In this document: positions 49,238-62,399 of the stretch, piece by piece
Numbering within the stretch: the stretch's first letter is position 1
Layout: each line of letters begins with the position of its first letter
Source of the DNA: an actinobacterium SCGC AAA278-O22
GTDB taxonomy: Bacteria > Actinomycetota > Actinomycetes > Nanopelagicales > Nanopelagicaceae
Assembly (NCBI GenBank): GCA_000372185.1
Contig: AQUA01000004.1
Coordinates: 39,713-103,712, forward strand
Direction of reading: 5' to 3'
Length of the DNA: 64,000 nucleotides
Notes under the pieces: model-generated
The model's database searches: none
Seen by the model: the letters and a program-made list of their open reading frames with translations, nothing else
Told to the model about the DNA's origin: nothing
Translations under genes and position numbers: made by a program

Positions 49238-50470
49238 TTAGAGCGTATCCATGATGTGGCGATTGCCGCGATCGAAGGTGAGGTAGTTCCAGGTCCAGTC
49301 AGCGATGGTGCCGATCTTGTTGCGCCCACCCAAGAGATAGAACAAGTGCAGCCATAACCAGGCATACCAAGCAAGAGGACCCGACATTCTAAAGTTACGT
49401 ACTTCCACCACTGCTTTGTGACGACCAATAGTTGCCATCGAACCTTTATCGCGATACTTAAATGGAACTAGCGCTTGTCCAGCAGCTTTACGCACAATTT
49501 GTTTTGCAACCCACTTACCTTGTTGCATCGCAACAGGTGCAACCATTGGTAAGAAGCGGCCATCTGCGCCCTTGGTGCCATTGATATCGCCGATCGCCCA
49601 AATATTGGGGTAGTGATTTACTTCTAAATTTTCATTGGTATCGATGCGTGAACCAACGATAGGAAGATTGAGTAATCCAGCAGTGGGTTCGCCCTTAACG
49701 CCAGCTGCCCAGACAGTTACTTCTGCCGGAATCGGTTCGCCATTTTTAATTATGATCTGGCGTGACTTTACTTCGCGCACTGCAGTATTGGTCTTGACGT
49801 AAACACCCAACTTATGAAGATCAGCTTCTGCGCGAGCAGATAACTTCTCACTAAACATAGGCAGAATGCGTGGGCCAGCTTCGATGAGATAGATATCGAT
49901 ATGTTCGGCAGCGTGCGCTAAATCGTTTTTTAATGGGCCGCGCTTGAGTTCAGCAAGAGCTCCTGCCATCTCAACACCTGTAGGTCCGCCGCCAACAACT
50001 GCGATAGATAAGCGAGTGTTATCTTCAAAGCGGCAGAGATCCTCAAAACGGCGCATGACTTCTGCGCGAATCATCAACGCTTCATGCACGCTCTTCATAC
50101 CAAGTGCATTGTCAGTAACGCCAGGAACTCCAAAATCTGCTGTCGAAGAACCGAGTGCAACAACGAGGTGGTCGAATTCAAGAACTTCAGAGGAATCTAG
50201 TTTGACTGTCTTGTTCTTATGATCGACAGAGATAGGTGAACCCATACGGAATTTCACTCCAGATTTACGCAAAGCACCGCGCACTGGGTGAACGACGTGA
50301 TCTGCGGCAAGGCCTGCAGTGGATACCTGATAGAGAAGTGGCAAGAATGTTTGGAAGTTGTGGCGGTCAACGAGAGTGACATCTGCCTTTCCAGCGAGAG
50401 CTTTTGCTGCTCCTAGCCCACCGAACCCGGCTCCGAGGATGACAACGCGAGGTCGAGTAGAAGAAGGCAT
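49238..50470 (-). CDS. NAD(P)/FAD-dependent oxidoreductase (type II NADH dehydrogenase-like)
   Basis: RVVILGAGFGGLGAAKAL; VVGGGPTGVEMAGALAEL; TVWAAGVKG; IWAIGDINGTK. Confidence 0.9.
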   Translation of the reverse strand: MPSSTRPRVVILGAGFGGLGAAKALAGKADVTLVDRHNFQTFLPLLYQVSTAGLAADHVVHPVRGALRKSGVKFRMGSPISVDHKNKTVKLDSSEVLEFDHLVVALGSSTADFGVPGVTDNALGMKSVHEALMIRAEVMRRFEDLCRFEDNTRLSIAVVGGGPTGVEMAGALAELKRGPLKNDLAHAAEHIDIYLIEAGPRILPMFSEKLSARAEADLHKLGVYVKTNTAVREVKSRQIIIKNGEPIPAEVTVWAAGVKGEPTAGLLNLPIVGSRIDTNENLEVNHYPNIWAIGDINGTKGADGRFLPMVAPVAMQQGKWVAKQIVRKAAGQALVPFKYRDKGSMATIGRHKAVVEVRNFRMSGPLAWYAWLWLHLFYLLGGRNKIGTIADWTWNYLTFDRGNRHIMDTL

Positions 50471-50493
50471 GAGGTAAGTCTAGGCTCAGATGT

Positions 50494-51978
50494 ATGGATA
50501 TGCAGAATCAACAGAAGCTCTACTTGGTAACAGGGGCATCTGGTTATGTCGGAGGCCGGTTGGTTCGCGATTTACTGAGTGATAAGAAGCGCGTGCGTGT
50601 GTTGGTGCGCGATGCCAAGAAGATTCAAGGGCAGAACTGGGCGCAGTCGGTAGAAATCATCGAAGGTAATGCAAGCAATGTGCAAGACCTCGATTGCGCG
50701 CTCGCTGGTGTGCACACTGCGTATTACCTCCTTCACTCCATCAACGTTGCAACAGATTTCGGTGATATCGAAGCTGCGATGGCAAAGGGTTTTGCAGAAG
50801 CTGCAGAACGTCAAAAAGTGCATCAGATAATTTATTTGGGTGGAATTGCTAACGATGAAAACCGCAGCCGCCATTTAACCTCGCGTATGAATACTGGAAC
50901 ACAGTTGGCGTCAACAACTGTGCCGGTGCTTGAACTCCGTGCCGGAATCATTATCGGTTCAGGATCAGCATCTTTTGAGATGCTGCGCCACTTAACGCAT
51001 CGCTTACCGATTATGACAACTCCCAAGTGGGTCTCTAATCGCACTCAACCAATTGCAATTCGCGATGTGTTGTATTACCTGCGTAATGCAGCGAATCTAA
51101 AAGAGCCCGTCAACCGCATCTGCGATATCGGTGGTCCAGAAGTTGTCAGCTATGCATCGATGATGCAGAAGTTTTCGAAGATATCAGAGCTACGTAAACG
51201 CATCATCATTCAAGTGCCCGTTCTTACGCCCAAGTTATCAAGTTTATGGATTGGTTTTGTCACACCTGTTCCAACATCGCTGGCACGACCACTTGTTGAA
51301 TCACTCATTAGCGAAGTTGTCGTCGATCCACGCAAAACCATCACCGATTTAATTCCACCTCCTGCCGAAGGTTTGCTTACTGTTTCGCAGGCAATTGAAC
51401 TTGCACTCACGCGCGTTGCTGAAAACCACGTCGATACACGGTGGTCAGATGCTGCATTTCCTACTGCGCCATGGCAGAAAGCGCAGAGCGATCCTGATTG
51501 GGCTGGCGAATTAACGTTAAAAGATCATCGCGAAATCACAACCGATGTTCCGCTACGAAAAATTTGGGAACAGATCGAAGGTATCGGCGGAGAACATGGT
51601 TGGTTTGGTTCGGGTTGGCTCTGGTATTTGCGCGGCCTTCTTGATCGCATGGTCGGTGGCGTCGGACTTCGTCGCGGTCGTCGCGATCCTGTGCATCTAC
51701 GTATTGGTGACAGCGTTGATTTCTGGCGCGTTGAAGGGCTCGAAGATGGAAAACATTTGCGTCTCTATGCCGAAATGATTCTGCCCGGAAAGGCGTGGCT
51801 GGAATTTCACCTAGAAGAACGCGATGGAAAGAGTTTCGTTTCACAAGATGCGCTCTTTGAACCTCGCGGATTAGGGGGCCAGTTATATTGGTATCTGGTT
51901 TCGCCTTTCCACTTCTTTATCTTTCCTACGATGCTGCGTAATATCGTTAAAGCCGCTCGTAAATCCCACACTTCATAG
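50494..51978 (+). CDS. SDR/NAD(P)-binding protein with DUF2867 C-terminal domain
   Basis: LVTGASGYVGGRLVRDLL; C-terminal PLRKIWEQIEGIGGEHGWFGSGWLWYLRGLLDRMVGGVGLRRGRRDP. Confidence 0.88.
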   Translation: MDMQNQQKLYLVTGASGYVGGRLVRDLLSDKKRVRVLVRDAKKIQGQNWAQSVEIIEGNASNVQDLDCALAGVHTAYYLLHSINVATDFGDIEAAMAKGFAEAAERQKVHQIIYLGGIANDENRSRHLTSRMNTGTQLASTTVPVLELRAGIIIGSGSASFEMLRHLTHRLPIMTTPKWVSNRTQPIAIRDVLYYLRNAANLKEPVNRICDIGGPEVVSYASMMQKFSKISELRKRIIIQVPVLTPKLSSLWIGFVTPVPTSLARPLVESLISEVVVDPRKTITDLIPPPAEGLLTVSQAIELALTRVAENHVDTRWSDAAFPTAPWQKAQSDPDWAGELTLKDHREITTDVPLRKIWEQIEGIGGEHGWFGSGWLWYLRGLLDRMVGGVGLRRGRRDPVHLRIGDSVDFWRVEGLEDGKHLRLYAEMILPGKAWLEFHLEERDGKSFVSQDALFEPRGLGGQLYWYLVSPFHFFIFPTMLRNIVKAARKSHTS

Positions 51979-52001
51979 CATCTCCAATCTAAGATTGGGC
52001 T

Positions 52002-52268
52002 ATGTCTGCGCTCGAGAATAATGAGACCGTTGGTTCTACATTGACCGACCTCGAAACTCGTATCCTCGAATTCGAACGTAATTGGTGGCGCTTTGCCGGT
52101 GCGAAAGAGACTGCAATTAAAGAGCTTTTCGACCTCACCGCTCCTCGTTACTACCAACTACTGAACGACCTCATCGATCGCGATGATGCCCTCGAGGCCT
52201 CACCGATGCTGGTCAAGCGTCTGCGCCGCCTGCGTGAAGCCCGCATGCAAGCCCGCACCGCCCGCTAA
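52002..52268 (+). CDS. DUF3263-type protein
   Basis: [40 protein letters not shown]. Confidence 0.82.
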   Translation: MSALENNETVGSTLTDLETRILEFERNWWRFAGAKETAIKELFDLTAPRYYQLLNDLIDRDDALEASPMLVKRLRRLREARMQARTAR

Positions 52269-52317
52269 AGCCCCACCTTCGTTTTGCGTCGGGGAATAAC
52301 TACCTCTAGATTTGGCG

Positions 52318-52344
52318 TTAGCACTCGAGGGGCGAGAGTGATAA
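52318..52344 (+). promoter_or_regulatory. CIRCE-like HrcA operator
   Basis: ttagcactc-N9-gagtgataa; one mismatch to TTAGCACTC-N9-GAGTGCTAA; 40 bp upstream of groEL. Confidence 0.85.
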
Positions 52345-52371
52345 TTCGCCCCAGTTTCAATCGATACATAG

Positions 52372-54006
<1,635 letters not shown>

Positions 54007-54035
54007 AACCTTAGAAATCCTGCGTAAATAGTTAC

Positions 54036-54075
54036 GAAGGCCCTCGAGATTAACGTCTCGGGGGCCTTCTGCTTT
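54036..54075 (+). terminator. Hairpin terminator after groEL
   Basis: gaaggccctcgaga-ttaacg-tctcgggggccttc, 14-bp stem with one G-U, then tgcttt. Confidence 0.75.
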
Positions 54076-54086
54076 ACGATTGGTAC

Positions 54087-54749
54087 ATGAAGACATTTGA
54101 TGCACAATCAGTTGCTCGCGATGCCGCGTTGGCTGAAGCGGAATTTGCAACCCAGGTTGGCGACTTTGTCTCTGTCGATTATGACGATGACAATCGCGTA
54201 GCTACTTATTTATTTGCAGCAGATATCGCTGGCTATCGTGGATGGCGTTGGTGTGTCACCGTTGCAAAGGTTGATGACGAAGCAACGCCAACAGTCTGTG
54301 ATGTCGTTGTACTTCCTGGCCCTGATTCACTCTTAGCGCCAGACCATGTTCCTTATATGGAGCGCATCCTCCCTGAAGATATTCAGCCAGGAGTCATTGT
54401 TCCTAGCGTTCTTGAAGATACTCGTTTAGTTCCTGGTGTGAATGCACTTGTACAAGATGAAGGCCTCGATGCAACCGAAATTTTCGATTTAGGTTTGATG
54501 CGTCCACGCGTACTTTCAATCGAAGGCCGTGATCAAGCAAGTAAGCGTTGGTATACAGGTGATCGTGGACCACATTCTCCACTTGCACAGAGTGCGCCAA
54601 AACCATGTGCTTCATGTGGTTTCTTTATTCCGATTGCTGGTTCACTTCGATCAGCATTTGGTGTCTGCGCCAATGCAATCGCACCTGATGATGCACGCGT
54701 GGTTTCAGTGGACCATGGCTGCGGCGCGCATAGCGAAGCAACTCTGTAA
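54087..54749 (+). CDS. DUF3027-type protein
   Basis: VGDFVSVDYDDDNRVATYLFAADIAGYRGWRWCVTVA; LAPDHVPYMERILPEDIQPG; CASCGFFIPIAGSLRSAFGVCAN. Confidence 0.8.
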   Translation: MKTFDAQSVARDAALAEAEFATQVGDFVSVDYDDDNRVATYLFAADIAGYRGWRWCVTVAKVDDEATPTVCDVVVLPGPDSLLAPDHVPYMERILPEDIQPGVIVPSVLEDTRLVPGVNALVQDEGLDATEIFDLGLMRPRVLSIEGRDQASKRWYTGDRGPHSPLAQSAPKPCASCGFFIPIAGSLRSAFGVCANAIAPDDARVVSVDHGCGAHSEATL

Positions 54750-54869
54750 GCCTGTTCACGCTTAAAACCCAGTAGCAAGCCCTGCGCTAAGTGCGATAAA
54801 TTAGCCCCCTGTCCGAATCCCCCGGCTCGCATCACTAAACGAGTACCGCAAATTTAAGGAGTAAGTGCA

Positions 54870-55253
54870 ATGCCTACAGGAAAAGTTAAATGGTTTTCCC
54901 TTGAAAAAGGTTTTGGATTTATTGCATCTGATGAAGGCGAAGATGTTTATCTCGCTTCATCAGCGCTCCCTGAAGGCGTTGCAACAGTAAAGCCAGGTAC
55001 CAAGCTTGAGTTCTCTGTCATTGATTCACGTAAGGGTCCACAAGCAATGTCTGTGCACATCATTGATGCGCCAGTTTCACTTGCTGATAATTCACGTGCT
55101 CACAATGATGATCTCGCAGCGATGATTGAAGACACCATCAAGATTTTAGATCGCGTTGGAAATGGCCTTCGTCAGGGACGCCATCCATCAGGTGCTGAAG
55201 CAGAACGCCTAGGTCGCGTTCTTCGCGGAATCGCTTCTCAGCTCGAGGCTTAA
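54870..55253 (+). CDS. Cold-shock-domain protein with C-terminal extension
   Basis: GKVKWFSLEKGFGFIASDEGEDVYLASSAL. Confidence 0.92.
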   Translation: MPTGKVKWFSLEKGFGFIASDEGEDVYLASSALPEGVATVKPGTKLEFSVIDSRKGPQAMSVHIIDAPVSLADNSRAHNDDLAAMIEDTIKILDRVGNGLRQGRHPSGAEAERLGRVLRGIASQLEA

Positions 55254-55263
55254 TTAACTTCTT

Positions 55264-55467
55264 TTAAATACCGCTACGGCGTGCGCGCCGTATCGAATAA
55301 CGAATTCCGATCGCGCCTAAGACTGCGCCAACAACGCAGGTCCAAATGATTTTCGACTCTGCTCCGACTGCAATGGCAACGACTCCTGCTGCAAGCCAGC
55401 AGATAGAGCCGAGAGCGATTAGAGTTACAACAGATTTAATATTCGAACCCGAGTGCTGTGCAGACAT
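55264..55467 (-). CDS. Small membrane protein, DUF2530-like
   Basis: MSAQHSGSNIKSVVTLIALGSICWLAAGVVAIAVG...RYSIRRARRSGI; internal ATG likelier than track start 55527. Confidence 0.6.
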   Translation of the reverse strand: MSAQHSGSNIKSVVTLIALGSICWLAAGVVAIAVGAESKIIWTCVVGAVLGAIGIRYSIRRARRSGI

Positions 55468-55479
55468 AAGAGAAGAGTA

Positions 55480-56736
55480 ATGCGAATTAAGGTTGATGAG
55501 AACGGAAACTGGCGCTCGTTTCGCCATCGTAATTTCCGTATTCTCTATCCCGCCAACGCACTTTCAAATATCGGCACTTGGGCCCAGCGCGTTGCGCAAG
55601 ATTGGCTAGTTCTTGAACTCACTCACAATAACGGTACCTATCTAGGGCTTGTCACTGCAATTCAATTTGCACCAGTTCTCTTCTTTAGTCTGCAAGGTGG
55701 TGCGATGGCAGATCGCATTGATAAGCGAAAGTTACTTATCTGGACAAATGTCATTGCTGCACTTGCTTGCTACGCACTGGGAATTCTGGTGGTGACGCAC
55801 GTAATTCAGTTATGGCATGTCTTTGTATGTGCTGCAGTTCTGGGTATTTCATCGGCGCTCGATGCACCAATTCGCCAGAGCTTCACCGCTGAAATCGTGG
55901 GGCACTCAGATGTTGCTAATGCAGTCAGCCTCAACTCAGCCAATTTCAATGCAGGACGCTTAGTAGGACCTGCGCTCTCTGGATTCTTGATTGCCCGTTT
56001 TAATACTGGACCTTCATTTCTGATTAATGCAACTACTTACCTCTTTGTCATTTTTTCATTGCTCTTTATGCGCCCCGCTGATTTTTTCATTCAGAAGAAG
56101 GAAGAGACGCTTGGCACTATCCGCGAAGGTCTGCGTTATGCGCGCGCTCGTCCTGATCTCTACGTCGTAATGGCGCTGGTCTTCTTTGCTGCCACATTTG
56201 GACTTAACTTTCAGATATTCAATGCGCTCATGGCGACAAAAGAATTTGGTAAGGGACCTGCTTCATACGGTTTGCTAGGAACATTTATCGCAGTGGGTTC
56301 ATTGTCCGGAGCCCTGCTGAGCGCACGCCTTGAACGTTTTAGAAATGCCAAGTTAGTTATTCGTTTGGGCGTTTGGTTCTCTATCGTTGTTATTGTCTTA
56401 TCGGTGATGCCGACCTATACCTGGTACTCGTTCTGGCTACCTATCTGTGGAATTTCAGCCCTGACTATGTTGATTAGCGCCAATTCGTATGTGCAGGTCA
56501 ATAGCGATCCGGCCGTTCGCGGTCGCGTGATGGGAATCTATCTTCTGGTATTTATGGGTGGAACTCCTCTGGGTTCTATGTTGATTGGTTACCTCACCGA
56601 AGCAGTGGGTACACGCGAAACGATTGCTATCTGTGGTGGATTCTCGTTAGTGATGTGTGTTCTGATCTGGATCTTCTTCAGCAATAAAATTGAACGCCCT
56701 GATGATGTGCGAGTTTCTAGCGTCCTAAAAGAATAA
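55480..56736 (+). CDS. MFS transporter
   Basis: FRILYPANALSNIGTWAQRVAQDWLVLELT; GGAMADRIDKRKLL; LGISSALDAPIRQSFTAEIVG. Confidence 0.88.
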   Translation: MRIKVDENGNWRSFRHRNFRILYPANALSNIGTWAQRVAQDWLVLELTHNNGTYLGLVTAIQFAPVLFFSLQGGAMADRIDKRKLLIWTNVIAALACYALGILVVTHVIQLWHVFVCAAVLGISSALDAPIRQSFTAEIVGHSDVANAVSLNSANFNAGRLVGPALSGFLIARFNTGPSFLINATTYLFVIFSLLFMRPADFFIQKKEETLGTIREGLRYARARPDLYVVMALVFFAATFGLNFQIFNALMATKEFGKGPASYGLLGTFIAVGSLSGALLSARLERFRNAKLVIRLGVWFSIVVIVLSVMPTYTWYSFWLPICGISALTMLISANSYVQVNSDPAVRGRVMGIYLLVFMGGTPLGSMLIGYLTEAVGTRETIAICGGFSLVMCVLIWIFFSNKIERPDDVRVSSVLKE

Positions 56737-56794
56737 TTAAGACCAGTCCCACAAGGGTGAGGGCGGTAATTAAGCGACGGCTCTTAAAGTTCAT
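56717..56794 (-). CDS. 25-aa putative membrane microprotein (not in ORF track)
   Basis: MNFKSRRLITALTLVGLVLIILLGR*; ATG overlaps the stop of the upstream minus-strand MFS gene (aATGAACTTTAA). Confidence 0.45.
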   Translation of the reverse strand: MNFKSRRLITALTLVGLVLIILLGR

Positions 56795-57958
56795 TATCTT
56801 CTAAGACCTTCTGTGAAACCTTTGACGGAGTCAATTTTACGATCAGATAGGCAATCATCATCAGCACCGGAACCATCAAGTATCCACGAGAGATTCCAAA
56901 GAGATCGCCTAATACTCCGAGCAAGAATGGTGAACCACCAATTGCAATACCGGCTGCCATTGAGCTGCGCCCGATGGCAAGGTCTGGTCGATTATCGCTA
57001 AAGCCAATCATGCGCAGTGATGCAAGTGCGAATTGATTAGAGATTCCAAGACCAGCAATCAGAACACCAAGGAAACTCAATTGCAAATTATGCGAGAACC
57101 AAACAATGGTAAATCCAACTGCTTGCAGACCGATGAAGATTGAAAGTTGTGTATCTAGGTGCCAGTGCTTCAGGATGCGACCGCCATACCAACGACCGAG
57201 CGCCATACCGGTTCCAAGAGCTGCAACAGTCAGAGTTGATATCGCAGGTGTTGCGCCGGTGCGATTGATAATCAGCGCTGCTGCCCAGAAGGAGATCGCG
57301 AATTCACTAGCGATACATGCGACATAGCCAACCCAGGAAATCCAAAATTCTCGAGACAGTGTTCCGGTTTGTGATCCATCTTCGTGGGGAACATGTATTT
57401 CAGTGCTTTTGTCACGCATCACAAAGAAGAGAAAAGCAGCAAGGGGAAGTGCAGTTAGCATTCCAAGGCGCCAAAGATCGCGGTAATTATTAGCGATTGT
57501 TCCAACAATCAATGTTCCTGACACATATCCGCATGATGCAATCGCATTTGCTTGTGTCAGCGCCATCGGTGATAACTCGTGATAGTGAGTTGTGATTGCA
57601 GTGATTGCATTGTTAATGGTGATGGATACTCCAAAGCCAGCAAGCAGCGCCGCAGGAATAGAGAAGAAAACCGAAGGAGATGCAACGAATGCAATTAATC
57701 CAATAGAGAAGAATCCCAACCCAATCCATGCAGTTACTGGTCGGCCAAAGCGATGGGCTAAATGAGGATTAGCAAGACCGGCCAAGATGGACGCTAGACC
57801 CATTGCAGTTCCGTGAAGTCCTGCAACGGTGAGCGATGTGCCTTGATCTGCTCGCAGAAGTGGTTGTGTGGGTCCAAAACTGCCGAGAAAGATATTGACG
57901 CAGACTGTTTGTAGAGCGACGGTCCAGAAATACCTGTCGCGCTTGATTTTATGTGTCA

Positions 57959-57959
<1 letters not shown>
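56784..57959 (-). CDS. MFS transporter
   Basis: Twelve-TM-like hydrophobic pattern; LAHRFGRPVTAWIGLGFF MFS loop motif. Confidence 0.85.
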
Positions 57960-59092
<1,133 letters not shown>

Positions 59093-59782
59093 CTACGGGT
59101 AGTACCTATGTACTTCCCAATCGGAATTGATGTTAGCCCGCTCATAGCGGAGGCGATCATGCAGGCGTGAGTAACGTCCTTGCCAGAATTCAATGTTGAC
59201 CGGCGTCACACGGTATCCGCCCCACTGTGGTGGACATGGAACTGTTGTTCCTTCAGGCCACTTTGCCTTTGCACCTTCGAAACGTTGTTCCAGTTCTTCG
59301 CGGGATGCAAGTGGCGCAGATTGCGCAGATGCCCAGGCACCAATTTGTGAAGACCAAGGACGCGTTGCAAAGTAATCTTCAGATTCTTCACGAGAAATCT
59401 TTTCTGCATATCCACTTATCGAAACTTGTCGCTCCATTGCATACCAAGGAAAGAGCAGAGTGACTTGCGAATTTAATTCAATCGCTTGCCCTTTGCGCGA
59501 ACCGTAGTTAGTAAAGAAGGTGAAGCCACCCTGCGATACATCTTTCAATAAAACTGTGCGCGTTGTGATTGCTTCAGCGCCACTGCTATCGGTGCCAAGA
59601 GTTGATAAGACCATTGCATTTGCTTCGACGATATATGAATTGGCGGCAGCCTCTGCTAGCCATGCATTAAAGGCCGCGAAAGGATCGCTGGGTAACGATT
59701 CAAGACCAACCTCGCCATAGGAGCGACGCATCGCTCGAATCGCATCTCGTTCCAATTCGCCCATAGATGTATCGAACCTCAC
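59093..59782 (-). CDS. pdxH: Pyridoxamine 5'-phosphate oxidase
   Basis: TTRTVLLKDVSQGGFTFFTNYGSRKGQAIELN; PPQWGGYRVTPVNIEFWQGRYSRLHDRLRY. Confidence 0.95.
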   Translation of the reverse strand: MRFDTSMGELERDAIRAMRRSYGEVGLESLPSDPFAAFNAWLAEAAANSYIVEANAMVLSTLGTDSSGAEAITTRTVLLKDVSQGGFTFFTNYGSRKGQAIELNSQVTLLFPWYAMERQVSISGYAEKISREESEDYFATRPWSSQIGAWASAQSAPLASREELEQRFEGAKAKWPEGTTVPCPPQWGGYRVTPVNIEFWQGRYSRLHDRLRYERANINSDWEVHRYYP

Positions 59783-59883
59783 TTTCGTTACGAGTGCATC
59801 CCCGCCTCATCTGGTGGTCAGCACCCCTGCGGGAGGTGCAGAATTACCCGCAGGATTAAAGAGTATTTCTAGAGGAGCTCACC

Positions 59884-60999
59884 GTGTCAGATGATTTCAA
59901 GCCAGGTCTTGAAGGCGTAATTGCATTCGAATCAGAGATTGCAGAGCCAGATAAAGAAGGTAGCGCGCTGCGTTACCGCGGTGTTGATATCGAAGATCTC
60001 GTAGGTCGCGTCTCATTTGGAAATGTATGGGGACTTCTTGTTGATGATGAATTTAATCCAGGACTTCCTAATGCCGAGCCATTTCCGCTTCCAGTTCACT
60101 CAGGCGATGTGCGCGTAGATATTCAATCTGCAATCGCCATGCTTGCACCAGCGTGGGGCTTCAAACCACTTCTTGATATTTCAGATGAAGAAGCGCGTAG
60201 CAACCTTGCACGTACTTCAGTCATGGTTCTCTCTTACCTTGCACAAGCTGCTCGCGGACTTTTCAATCCAATGATTCCTGAATCTCAAGTTGATAAGGCG
60301 CATACAGTTGTTGAACGCATGATGATTCGTTGGCGCGGAGAACCAGATCCACTTCACGTCCGTGCAATCGATGCTTACTTTGTATCTGCTGCAGAACATG
60401 GAATGAATGCATCAACATTTACCGGTCGAGTTATTGCATCTACTGGCGCCGATGTGTGTGCTGCACTTTCAGGTGCAATTGGTGCGATGTCAGGTCCACT
60501 TCATGGTGGAGCACCATCGCGTGTATTGCACATGATTGAAGAAGTTGAGAAGACTGGTAATGCTGAGGCGTATGTCAAGGGACTTCTTGATCGTAAAGAA
60601 CGCCTCATGGGATTTGGTCACCGTGTCTATCGCGCAGAAGATCCACGTGCTCGCACATTGCGTCGTACAGCTAAGGAACTCAACGCACCACGGTATGCAG
60701 TTGCCGAAGCGCTCGAGAAGGCAGCGCTCAAAGAACTTCGCGAACGCCAACCAGATCGCGTTCTTGAAACAAACGTTGAATTTTGGGCGGCAATAATTTT
60801 GGACTTCGCAGAAGTTCCTGCACCACTCTTTACCTCAATGTTCACGGCTGCACGTACTGCCGGATGGTCAGCACACATCCTCGAGCAGAAGCGCACAGGC
60901 CGCTTGATTCGCCCATCCGCACGCTACGTCGGAAAGGCTTCTCGTAAGCCTGAAGATGTAAAGGGCTGGGATGCGACAGTGGAGCAGTTACACAAGTAA
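59884..60999 (+). CDS. Citrate synthase
   Basis: LRYRGVDIEDLVG; HGMNASTFTGRVIASTGADVCAALSGAIGAMSGPLHGGAPSRVLHMIEE; MGFGHRVYRAEDPRA. Confidence 0.95.
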   Translation: MSDDFKPGLEGVIAFESEIAEPDKEGSALRYRGVDIEDLVGRVSFGNVWGLLVDDEFNPGLPNAEPFPLPVHSGDVRVDIQSAIAMLAPAWGFKPLLDISDEEARSNLARTSVMVLSYLAQAARGLFNPMIPESQVDKAHTVVERMMIRWRGEPDPLHVRAIDAYFVSAAEHGMNASTFTGRVIASTGADVCAALSGAIGAMSGPLHGGAPSRVLHMIEEVEKTGNAEAYVKGLLDRKERLMGFGHRVYRAEDPRARTLRRTAKELNAPRYAVAEALEKAALKELRERQPDRVLETNVEFWAAIILDFAEVPAPLFTSMFTAARTAGWSAHILEQKRTGRLIRPSARYVGKASRKPEDVKGWDATVEQLHK

Positions 61000-61031
61000 C
61001 AGATTTGTTGGTTACAAAGTAGTCTCGCTCC

Positions 61032-62399
61032 ATGCGCAATATCGTCTGGTTCCGCCGAGATTTACGTATCGGTGATCATCCAGCCCTTGTTGCTGCGATG
61101 GAAAACTCTGACGAGATAGTTCCTGTCTTTATTCTTGATAAGCAACAGATCTCTGAAGCAGGCAGCAAGCTACTTGCCTACATGAGTAATTCACTGCGCG
61201 CACTCGATGAATCTTTAGGCAATCGCCTTCACATTATCGAAGGCGATCAAGTAGAAGTTCTTAAAGAACTTATTGCTCTCTACGATGTTAAAGAAGTTCA
61301 TATCTCTACTGAATACGAACGTTATGGCGCTGAACGCGATGCACGAGTTGAAGCTGCAGGAATTCCGCTCGTTTGCACAGGTTCGCCATATGCAGTAGCC
61401 CCTGGCCGAGTTGTGAAGCCAAGTGATGGAACTCCATACAAGGTTTACACACCTTTCTATAAAGGCTGGTGTGCACATGGTTGGCGTGCTCCTGCAAAGA
61501 CTCCGCAGGAAATTAAAGCGCCAACTCCGCCGGATAAGTACCGCGCCTTTCCAGATTTTCCCGTGCCAACAGGTGCCACAATCATTGAAGCCGGAGAAGC
61601 GGCAGCTCTTAAGCGTTTTAAAGAATTTACTAAGAACGGCCTCGATAGTTATGACGAGAACCGTAACTTTGCAGGTATTGATGGCACGTCAAAGATGAGT
61701 AGTTATCTCAAGTTTGGTGAGATCCATCCGCGTACACTGCTCGCAAATTTAGGTGAGAGCAAAGCTCACGATACTTTCCGTAAGGAGATTGCCTGGCGTG
61801 AGTTCTATGCTGATGTGCTCTTTCATAATCCCAATACCGATACTGAGTATTACGCTCCGAAATTTAAAGAGATGCGCTATGACAAGCCGGGTGCACAATT
61901 TACAGCGTGGTGTGAAGGAAAGACCGGATACCCATTTGTTGACGCCGCTATGCGCCAATTAGTTGTTGAAGGATGGATGCATAATCGCACCCGCATGGTT
62001 GTTGCCTCATTTTTAGTGAAAGATTTACACCTCGAATGGCAGTTAGGTGAGCGATTCTTTGCTCAGCACCTTGTTGATTATGACCCAGCATCCAATGCTC
62101 ATGGATGGCAGTGGACTGCCGGAACTGGCACAGATGCTTCACCGTATTACCGAGTCTTTAATCCCATTGAACAAGGTCGACGCTTTGATGAAAACGGTGA
62201 TTACATCCGCAAGTATGTTCCAGAACTTGCCCACCTTAGCGCTGCAGAAATTCATGAACCTTGGTTATTTCTTGATGGATATTCACATGGATACCCAGAA
62301 CGCATCGTTGATCACGCAGTCGAACGCATCGAATCACTCGAGCGTTTGAAAGAGATTAAGGCCGAGAAGCCTGAACAACCCCCACGCCGCTCCTCTTAG
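61032..62399 (+). CDS. phr: Deoxyribodipyrimidine photolyase/cryptochrome family
   Basis: IVWFRRDLRIGDHPALVAA; WREFYADVLFHNP; GYPFVDAAMRQLVVEGWMHNRTRMVVASFLVKDLHLEWQLGERFFAQHLVDYDPASNAHGWQWTAGTGTDASPYYRVFNP. Confidence 0.95.
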   Translation: MRNIVWFRRDLRIGDHPALVAAMENSDEIVPVFILDKQQISEAGSKLLAYMSNSLRALDESLGNRLHIIEGDQVEVLKELIALYDVKEVHISTEYERYGAERDARVEAAGIPLVCTGSPYAVAPGRVVKPSDGTPYKVYTPFYKGWCAHGWRAPAKTPQEIKAPTPPDKYRAFPDFPVPTGATIIEAGEAAALKRFKEFTKNGLDSYDENRNFAGIDGTSKMSSYLKFGEIHPRTLLANLGESKAHDTFRKEIAWREFYADVLFHNPNTDTEYYAPKFKEMRYDKPGAQFTAWCEGKTGYPFVDAAMRQLVVEGWMHNRTRMVVASFLVKDLHLEWQLGERFFAQHLVDYDPASNAHGWQWTAGTGTDASPYYRVFNPIEQGRRFDENGDYIRKYVPELAHLSAAEIHEPWLFLDGYSHGYPERIVDHAVERIESLERLKEIKAEKPEQPPRRSS

